Origin: Paenibacillus phocaeensis
Lineage (GTDB): Bacteria > Bacillota > Bacilli > Paenibacillales > Paenibacillaceae
Length of the DNA stretch: 38,636 nt
Reading direction: 5' to 3'
Assembly (NCBI RefSeq): GCF_900021165.1
Contig: NZ_FCOQ01000012.1
Coordinates: 120,732 to 159,367 of the forward strand
In this document: one piece after another, positions 33,179 to 38,636 of the stretch
Layout: every line of letters begins with the position of its first letter
How positions within the stretch are numbered: position 1 is the first letter of the stretch
Program-made: the position numbers and the translations under genes
Notes under the pieces: generated by a model
Told to the model about the DNA's origin: nothing
What the model saw: only the letters and a program-made list of their open reading frames with translations
The model's database searches: none

Positions 33179-34000
33179 CTATCCGCGCAAGTTGTTGGCG
33201 AGGCCCATCATCGTTTCCCCGGACGTCAGCGCGCGAGCGGTCAACTGATAAGCTCGCTGCACCTGAATCATTTCGGTCATCGCTTCCGCTAAATCGACAT
33301 TCGAAGCTTCCAGCGCCCCTTGGCGCAGGCTCGCCCGCCGTTCCTGCGGCAAGGTCAGTGAATCCACCATCGCCTGAGCCGGATCCACTCCCGCCGCCAA
33401 GACAAACAGGTTGCCATCCCTCTGAATCAACGCGTCCGGCCGTTCCGCCGTCAACAAAGCGATGCGTCCCGCTTCTGTCGTTCCTTCCCCGTTCGTCGCG
33501 AGAAGATTGCCTTCCGCATCAACACTGAGCTTGGCATCCGAAGCGAAGGTAATCGGTTCACCTTCGGCGTTCAAGACCACATAACCTTGCTTGTTCACCA
33601 AGAAGACCGTATCGGCATCATTCGGAACCGGTTGAATGTGGAAATCTCCGCCACGGGTATAAGCGACAACGCCATCCGGTGTCAATACGCTAAACATCGC
33701 GTCCCCTTCAATCGCCAAATCGGTTGGATTGCCGGTCTCTTTAATCGAGCCTTGCGTGTAATTCACCGTCACCTGTGACATTCTCGAACCGAAACCGAGG
33801 TTGAAGCCGGACGGCGACGCGCGGCCGGGCAAATTCAGATCGGAAGTCTGCTGCTGCACCCGGGTCAACGTATCTTCGAAATTGGATTGCTTGCGTTTGT
33901 ACCCTACTGTATCCACATTGGCGATGTTATCCGCGAGCAGATCCAGACGTTGTTGAATTCCGCTCATTGAAACCATCGCGCTGATGATGGTGTTATTCAT
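33179..34000 (-). CDS. flhP: Flagellar hook-basal body rod protein FlhP
   Basis: A 273-residue protein of the FlgG/FlgF family, part of the flagellar rod outside the membrane. The N-terminus has the family motif MSGIQQRLDLLADNIANVDT with NIANVDTVGYKR. The middle has GDAMFSV and TRGGDF. The C-terminus ends with the coiled segment LEASNVDLAEAMTEMIQVQR, which assembles the rod. AGGAGG precedes ATG 34000. It follows flhO by about 30 bases. The order mbl-flhO-flhP is that of Bacillus subtilis, which favours flhP over flgG. It is probably exported by the flagellar system and lacks a signal peptide, as expected. Confidence 0.92.
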   Translation of the reverse strand: MNNTIISAMVSMSGIQQRLDLLADNIANVDTVGYKRKQSNFEDTLTRVQQQTSDLNLPGRASPSGFNLGFGSRMSQVTVNYTQGSIKETGNPTDLAIEGDAMFSVLTPDGVVAYTRGGDFHIQPVPNDADTVFLVNKQGYVVLNAEGEPITFASDAKLSVDAEGNLLATNGEGTTEAGRIALLTAERPDALIQRDGNLFVLAAGVDPAQAMVDSLTLPQERRASLRQGALEASNVDLAEAMTEMIQVQRAYQLTARALTSGETMMGLANNLRG

Positions 34001-34031
34001 GCCGCACCTCCTGTTATGCCAACCGCGTCAC

Positions 34032-34943
34032 TTACACGCGGCCGATTTCGTTCACCGCTTTATCTAAACTGCGATCATAATATTGAATCATTTTCTGATT
34101 CGATTCATAAGCCCGCTGTGCGGCCAGTAAATCGACCATCGATTGGGCAGCATCGACGTTGGATACCTCCAGATAGCCCTGGCGAACCTTCAACCCATTG
34201 AGATCCTGCGGATCTTGGAGATCCAAGGGCCGGACTCCTGCTGCCTCCGCATCAGCGACCCGGAAGACGCCGTTGCCTTCACGAATCAATTGATAAGGCC
34301 GTTCGACTACCGTAATCCCCAAAGCCCCCAAGTTCACCGGGGCGCCGAGGTTGTCCAGCGCCGTCAAATTCCCGGCCTCATCGCTGGTCAGCGTGTTCAC
34401 AGCCAGACTCGGATTGAGGACAATCGCAGAGCCGGTGTCATCCAATACGCGATAACCGGAGGAGGTTCTCAGTTCACCTGCGGCATTAACGGAGAAGTTG
34501 CCGTCCCGCGTATAACGCACATTGCCCTCGTTATCCTCTACAGCGAAGAAGGCTTGCGGCCGGTAAATGACCTCGCCGTCCTCGGTGACGAACTTGCCCG
34601 AAGCGTCAAAAGCATAAGGTTGGTCCGTCGCCGGGTCGTTCAGGCTCAGCTGAGAGATCAAGGCGAAATCGGTCCCATTCCCGGTTTCCTTCAAATCCCC
34701 TTGCGTGAACGCGGGCAGACTCTCTTCCGCAAACACCCCGGTCACCAGCTTCCCGATCTGTGAAGCGGCTCCGGACGGCTTGTCTCCCATGAGGGAAATT
34801 AACATCTCCGGGAAAGAGTGCGCCACGGAATTGACCGACTTATAGCCCGGCGTATTGAGATTGGCGATATTCTGCGTGACCGTATCATGACGCCGCTGCT
34901 CGGCGATCATGCCGGATGCTGCAGTATAGAGTCCTCTTAGCAT
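34032..34943 (-). CDS. flhO: Flagellar hook-basal body rod protein FlhO
   Basis: A 303-residue FlgG/FlgF-family rod protein. The N-terminus MLRGLYTAASGMIAEQRRHD and NIANLNTPGYKS is typical. The middle has TRDGNFSVNAAGEL, and the C-terminus EVSNVDAAQSMVDLLAAQRA is the assembly coil. GGAGG precedes ATG 34943. It lies about 75 bases after mbl with no terminator between, and about 30 bases before flhP. Gene order sets the name, because sequence alone would not separate it from flgG. Confidence 0.92.
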   Translation of the reverse strand: MLRGLYTAASGMIAEQRRHDTVTQNIANLNTPGYKSVNSVAHSFPEMLISLMGDKPSGAASQIGKLVTGVFAEESLPAFTQGDLKETGNGTDFALISQLSLNDPATDQPYAFDASGKFVTEDGEVIYRPQAFFAVEDNEGNVRYTRDGNFSVNAAGELRTSSGYRVLDDTGSAIVLNPSLAVNTLTSDEAGNLTALDNLGAPVNLGALGITVVERPYQLIREGNGVFRVADAEAAGVRPLDLQDPQDLNGLKVRQGYLEVSNVDAAQSMVDLLAAQRAYESNQKMIQYYDRSLDKAVNEIGRV

Positions 34944-35019
34944 GGCCTTACCTCCAAATGCTATATATTCATGCCCTCACCCACCGGGCAGTATATTCCT
35001 ACTTATTTATATCGGACGA

Positions 35020-36018
35020 TCAGAACTTTCTTCTTAGCACCTTGTCCAAATTATCGAGCATGATGCCCGTTCCCTTCACGACACAATGCATCGGGTCTTC
35101 CGCGATCAGCACCGGTACGCGAAGCTCTTCGGCGAGAAGCTCGTCCAGTCCGTTCAGCAGAGCGCCTCCCCCGGTCAAAATCACACCGCGGTCGATAATG
35201 TCAGCGGACAATTCCGGCGGAGTGCGCTCCAGCACCGATTTGGCGGTGGCGACAATGGAAGAGACCGGATCGGCCAGCGCCTCCTGAATCTCATTCGCCG
35301 TAATCGTTACGGTCAACGGCAGCCCGGACACCATGTCCCTGCCGCGGATATCCATCTCGGCCACCCGTCCGTTCGGGTACACCGTTCCGATGCCGATCTT
35401 GATATCCTCCGCTGTCCGTTCGCCAATCAACAGCTTGTACTTCGTTTTAATATATTTAATAATGGCCGCGTCAAACTTGTCCCCGGCGACTTTAAGCGAC
35501 GAAGCCGTGACGATGTCCCCCATGGAGAGCACCGCCACATCCGTCGTCCCGCCGCCGATATCGACAACCATGTTGCCGCTCGGTTCAAAAATATCCATGC
35601 CGGCTCCGATTGCGGCCGCTTTCGGTTCTTCTTCCATATACACTTCTTTGGCGCCGCTGTGTTCGGCGGCTTCGCGAATCGCTTTCTGCTCTACCGAGGT
35701 AATGTTCGTCGGCGCACAGATCAGAATTCTCGGGTGGCTGTACCAGCTTCTGCCGCCCACCCGATCGATAAAGTATTTCAGCATCGTTTCCGTAATTTCA
35801 AAATCGGCAATGACTCCGTCCCTCAGGGGACGAATTGCAGTGATATTTCCCGGCGTACGGCCGACCATCCGCCTCGCTTCCTCACCGACGGCCATTACAC
35901 GTCTCCCGTCGCTGTCAATCGCGACTACGGAAGGTTCGTCAAGAACGACTCCCCTGCCCTTGACATGAATCAGCACATTGGCCGTGCCTAAATCAATCCC
36001 AATATCCTTGCCCATCAT
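35020..36018 (-). CDS. mbl: MreB-like rod-shape protein Mbl
   Basis: A 332-residue actin-family protein that guides side-wall synthesis from the inner face of the membrane. ATP-site motifs are clear: DIGIDLGTANVLIHVKGRG at the N-terminus, VDIGGGTTDVAVLSMG near residue 158, and GVILTGGGALLNGLDELLA near residue 283. The hydrophobic membrane loop typical of MreB is present. ATG 36018 or 36015 fits GGGGGA at good spacing; the in-frame TTG at 36030 lies within that site. The length equals Bacillus Mbl. Position directly after spoIIID and before flhO identifies it as mbl rather than mreB or mreBH. Confidence 0.94.
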   Translation of the reverse strand: MMGKDIGIDLGTANVLIHVKGRGVVLDEPSVVAIDSDGRRVMAVGEEARRMVGRTPGNITAIRPLRDGVIADFEITETMLKYFIDRVGGRSWYSHPRILICAPTNITSVEQKAIREAAEHSGAKEVYMEEEPKAAAIGAGMDIFEPSGNMVVDIGGGTTDVAVLSMGDIVTASSLKVAGDKFDAAIIKYIKTKYKLLIGERTAEDIKIGIGTVYPNGRVAEMDIRGRDMVSGLPLTVTITANEIQEALADPVSSIVATAKSVLERTPPELSADIIDRGVILTGGGALLNGLDELLAEELRVPVLIAEDPMHCVVKGTGIMLDNLDKVLRRKF

Positions 36019-36259
36019 TCGATCCCCCAAAGCGTATTTTAGTAAATCACGGAAAGGACGCAGCGGCCTTACCCATGCAATATGGCAGAAGTGTCCCGCT
36101 AATCAAGATGCAGTCAATCGACAAAAGTCGTTGAATTTCGTAAAATTTCGGGATAAATGGATGAAATTCCACATCATCTTATACCATATTTAAAAATACC
36201 ATACTTTAGGGGAATGATTCAATGATAATCGTTCGATGGGTGAACTAAATAATTACCCA

Positions 36260-36544
36260 TTAATTAACGGAGCTAATCACCTCTCGTTTGGATTGACCTT
36301 TTTTCTTATACTTGATCTTGGTCGCTTCACCGCCGCGCAGGTGTCTGATCGATTTGTGATATTCGAGAATGTGCTTCACTTGATCCGCCAAATCCGGATT
36401 AATCTCCGGCAAACGTTCCGTTAAATCCTTGTGCACCGTGCTTTTGGAAACACCGAATTCCTTGGCGATGGTTCGAACGGTGTGCCGTGTCTCCACGATG
36501 CACCGCCCAATCTTTATCGTCCGTTCCTTGATGTAATCGTGCAC
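36260..36544 (-). CDS. spoIIID: Sporulation transcription factor SpoIIID
   Basis: A 94-residue DNA-binding protein of the mother cell that switches many sigma-E genes on or off. The helix-turn-helix TVRTIAKEFGVSKSTVHKDL at about 22-41 is nearly identical to the family, followed by LPEINPDLADQVKHILEYHK and the basic tail KIKYKKKGQSKREV, which also contacts DNA. The start is GTG at 36544 with GGGAGGCGGGAG upstream. A sigma-E-type promoter lies about 36 bases upstream (36580-36607), matching its known control. The gap to mbl is about 240 bases, without a clear terminator. Confidence 0.96.
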   Translation of the reverse strand: MHDYIKERTIKIGRCIVETRHTVRTIAKEFGVSKSTVHKDLTERLPEINPDLADQVKHILEYHKSIRHLRGGEATKIKYKKKGQSKREVISSVN

Positions 36545-36579
36545 GCTCCCGCCTCCCTCAACTCGAGATAGTTTGGTAC

Positions 36580-36607
36580 ATTATATGAGGGGCGGGCCTA
36601 GATATTC
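36580..36607 (-). promoter_or_regulatory. Sigma-E-type promoter of spoIIID
   Basis: On the minus strand -35 GAATATC and -10 CATATAAT lie 13 bases apart, close to the sigma-E pattern (KMATATT, CATACAMT). It starts about 36 bases before the GTG start. spoIIID is sigma-E-dependent in Bacillus. Confidence 0.75.
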
Positions 36608-36788
36608 TTTGTTTCCAAGCCTGACAAGCCTGGGCGTCGGCTTTTATTTTACCTGCGGTCATCTAAAGCGAAGGCGCACGGGGCGGGACAAACCCTGACA
36701 GACTTCCCTTCCCTGCTCGCTAAGAAGGTCCTTTCCTCGCCGGATCCGTGCACCAACTACACTATCCCGATTCACCAGACCACAGCAC
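36608..36788. other. Intergenic region between the spoIIQ terminator and spoIIID
   Basis: About 180 bp with no believable gene. It contains a short repeat, AAGCCTGACAAGCCTGG, near 36617-36633 and no clear binding site. Confidence 0.35.
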
Positions 36789-36816
36789 AAAAAAACGGAG
36801 AGCTGCTCGCTCTCCG
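36789..36816 (-). terminator. Strong terminator after spoIIQ
   Basis: On the minus strand CGGAGAGC pairs with GCTCTCCG (8 bp, five-base loop), followed by TTTTTTT. It lies about 75 bases after the spoIIQ stop. Confidence 0.9.
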
Positions 36817-36891
36817 CTTGGCCTGTCGCACGTTCCGTTCCGATGTGGGAATCGGGTGACAGTTCCAATAAATGGGATGGATGGGTTACCT

Positions 36892-37638
36892 TCAGTTTTT
36901 CGGAAGCACGGTTTCCGGATTGACCAGCTCGCCGTTCTCATAAATTGCGAAATGGACATGGTTGTCGAGGTCCTTCTCCATTTCGTTGCGGCCGGCGCTG
37001 CCGATGGTATCGCCTTGCTTCACTTCGGCATCCTTCTTCACCTTCACTTCGCCCAAGCTTTCGTATACCGTCTTCAGGTTGTTCGCGTGGGTAATTTCCA
37101 CGACATACCCGAGAAGCGGGACTTCTTCAACCCGCGTGACTTTCCCGCTCATGGCGGCCGTTACCTCGAAAGGCTTGCGGTCTTCACGGGCCAGGTCGAT
37201 CCCGGTGTTTGGCGTAAACGTATCGTTGTACTGCACCAGGGCTGCTTGATGTTCTTCGGCTGTGCCTTCCTTCTCATAGAACGGCTTCACGACGGCAACA
37301 TCGGCGATGTTCGCAACCGGCCAAGTGAGATCTTCGGAGGAGGCGATCACTTCGGTCGCATCTTCCTCTTTCGTTCCCTCTCCCGTTGCGGCTTCCTCTT
37401 CGCCGGACAGGTTTACGGTGTCGGTTACGCTGGCGGGGGTCGAGTCCAATGGCTTGTTGCTCGCATCTTGGTAGACCCACACTAAGGTTAGTATAATTGC
37501 CGCTGCCGCCACATACGCTGCCGGGTAAACCCATCTCTTCGACAATAATCTCTTCCACGCGGATACCGGCTTGACCGGCTCTCCCAATCCAATTTTAGGA
37601 GATTCCTCGTGGCCTGTTTTTTTCTGGTTTTCATTCAT
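36892..37638 (-). CDS. spoIIQ: Forespore protein SpoIIQ (LytM/M23 fold)
   Basis: A 248-residue protein made in the forespore that spans the septum space and pairs with SpoIIIAH of the mother cell. One membrane helix lies at about 37-56, followed by an acidic linker (GEEEAATGEGTKEED). The M23/LytM domain is at about 105-240. One zinc ligand is missing: where active LytM enzymes have H-x-G-x-D, this has N144-T-G-I-D148, whereas HVHFAIYE at 227-234 is kept. That fits a scaffold role, as in Bacillus SpoIIQ, which also lacks key residues. GAGGTGA precedes ATG 37638, and a sigma-F-type promoter lies at 37660-37687. It follows spoIID in the usual order. Confidence 0.93.
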   Translation of the reverse strand: MNENQKKTGHEESPKIGLGEPVKPVSAWKRLLSKRWVYPAAYVAAAAIILTLVWVYQDASNKPLDSTPASVTDTVNLSGEEEAATGEGTKEEDATEVIASSEDLTWPVANIADVAVVKPFYEKEGTAEEHQAALVQYNDTFTPNTGIDLAREDRKPFEVTAAMSGKVTRVEEVPLLGYVVEITHANNLKTVYESLGEVKVKKDAEVKQGDTIGSAGRNEMEKDLDNHVHFAIYENGELVNPETVLPKN

Positions 37639-37659
37639 TTGCTCATCACCTCAGTAACC

Positions 37660-37687
37660 AGTGTTACCGGGGCGAACTCTTTTATAC
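37660..37687 (-). promoter_or_regulatory. Sigma-F-type promoter of spoIIQ
   Basis: On the minus strand -35 GTATA and -10 GGTAACACT fit the sigma-F pattern (GYATA, GGnnAnAnT), with a 14-base spacer, one short of usual. A second AAGTATAAA lies just upstream. spoIIQ is known as a sigma-F gene. Confidence 0.65.
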
Positions 37688-37738
37688 TTGGACTTTATAC
37701 TTTTTTTTCAGAAAAAGAGAATGTCTGCTTTCAATCGG

Positions 37739-38636
37739 CTATTTGATAAAATGAGAGGCCTGTTGAAACGAGATTCCCGTGTAGTAGTGTTTGAGAATTT
37801 GCGTGGCTGTGTATCCTTCCTTCGCCATTCCGTTCGCCCCCCACTGACTCATGCCAACCCCGTGGCCGTAGCCGTAGGTGGTGATCTTCACGGTATCGCC
37901 GGTCACCGCCAGCGTGAATTGGCTGGAGCGAAGGTTCAGCTTCTCCCGGACCTCGCGGCCCGTGTAGACCTGATCTCCGATGCGAATTTCTTTGACCCGG
38001 CGGCCGGTGGTCCAGGAGAGGGTCTTGAACAGCTTGCCGGCACTTAGCTTCGTCGCTTCCTTTGCACGATTATCCCCTTGGTTCAGGTCGGCCAATGCCG
38101 TCTGCACGGGTTCCGGCACCTTCTGCCCCAGCTTGCTGTACAGCTGGGCCAGCGGCATCTCCACAGTCTCGCGGTTTTTCGGGTTGATCGCGGCTTCCCA
38201 TGGACTGGGCACGCTGCGCAGGTAAGGGATTTTCAGCGACCAGTATTCCTCGGAATTCTCCGTATAACCTCCGCTGGAGGAGAAGAAGGAGGCGGTAATT
38301 GGCTGTCCGCGAAACGTCATAACGATCCCTTCCGTTTGCTGAACCGCCTGGCGCAGCTTCTCCAACTGTGCCCCCTTCCCCCGGCTTGGCCACTCTTCCA
38401 AATCCGCGCGGGACAGATAGACTTGATGCTCGACGGTATCGTTCACGTCGGCTTTGCCGTCCGCGGTGCCTCCAGTATCTCCGGCCGCCAGCCGCCGGAC
38501 GATGAAGGTGCGCGCCGCGATGGCCTGCGCTTTCAGGGCCGCGAGCTCGAAGTCCGCCGGCATCTCGGCGGCGATGACGCCGGTGACATACTGCTCGAGC
38601 GGCACGGTCTCGACCTCGCCGGTGCGCGTGAGGTAG
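37739..38636 (-). CDS. spoIID: Stage II sporulation protein SpoIID, start cut by the window edge
   Basis: A lytic transglycosylase of the mother-cell membrane that remodels septal peptidoglycan during engulfment. The frame is open to the right edge (residues reading YLTRTGEVETVPLEQYVTG), so the N-terminal membrane anchor is missing. An internal ATG-like start at 38605 is not real, because the conserved domain begins before it. Visible landmarks are PLEQYVTGVIAAEMPADFEL with the catalytic Glu, AALKAQAIAARTFIVR, SSSGGYTENSEEYW, and GYGHGVGMSQWGANGMA near the C-terminus. These are classic SpoIID motifs. No terminator separates it from spoIIQ, which has its own promoter. Confidence 0.94.
   Translation of the reverse strand, partial: YLTRTGEVETVPLEQYVTGVIAAEMPADFELAALKAQAIAARTFIVRRLAAGDTGGTADGKADVNDTVEHQVYLSRADLEEWPSRGKGAQLEKLRQAVQQTEGIVMTFRGQPITASFFSSSGGYTENSEEYWSLKIPYLRSVPSPWEAAINPKNRETVEMPLAQLYSKLGQKVPEPVQTALADLNQGDNRAKEATKLSAGKLFKTLSWTTGRRVKEIRIGDQVYTGREVREKLNLRSSQFTLAVTGDTVKITTYGYGHGVGMSQWGANGMAKEGYTATQILKHYYTGISFQQASHFIK

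Overview
The window looks like a chromosomal segment of a Paenibacillus-type bacterium: Gram-positive, endospore-forming, flagellated and covered by an S-layer. This rests on gene content and order: spoIID, spoIIQ, spoIIID-mbl-flhO-flhP, an alpha/beta spore protein, degS-degU beside a comFA-like gene, and three SLH-domain proteins next to csaB, tagA and tagO. Every gene I can support reads on the minus strand, so transcription runs from high to low coordinates. Two genes are cut by the window ends: spoIID on the right and a comFA-like gene on the left.

Layout in transcription order. (1) 38636-36260: spoIID (partial), spoIIQ with a sigma-F-type promoter, and spoIIID with a sigma-E-type promoter. 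(2) 36018-32966: mbl-flhO-flhP-epuA, which couples cell shape and flagellar rod genes. (3) 32609-25212: fabZ-pgcA-DUF5693-csaB-tagA-tagO, read as one operon ending in a strong terminator. Its later genes build and pyruvylate the secondary cell wall polymer (SCWP), the anchor for SLH domains. (4) 24637-13414: a large SLH protein, a small helical protein, the probable S-layer protein with a long structured leader, and a secreted modular protein without SLH motifs. (5) 13306-11024: a small secreted protein, an alpha/beta SASP with a sigma-G-type promoter, and metK. (6) 10856-4458: a third SLH protein, then a phosphodiester glycosidase with a stalk domain. (7) 4410-1: degS-degU, a half-glycosyltransferase-like protein, and the comFA-like gene.

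The genes form a cell-surface neighbourhood. TagO and TagA would make the lipid-linked GlcNAc-ManNAc start of the SCWP, CsaB would pyruvylate ManNAc, and the three SLH proteins would bind the product. The DUF5693 protein has an outside domain followed by a multi-helix membrane part, and its end overlaps the start of csaB. It is the best candidate here for an unexplained part of that system.

The most unusual non-coding signals are: a 183-bp four-module inverted-repeat element present twice about 24 kb apart with matching geometry (799-981 and 24841-25023); two adjacent MITE-like elements (1833-2235); five same-oriented DnaA-box-like sites in 160 bp (7396-7553); an S-layer gene leader with tandem in-frame starts, hairpins and a three-times repeated motif; and a GNRA-capped hairpin in the fabZ leader. 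No tRNA, rRNA, CRISPR array, prophage or intact transposase was seen. All function calls rest on motif recognition and context, since no database search was possible.
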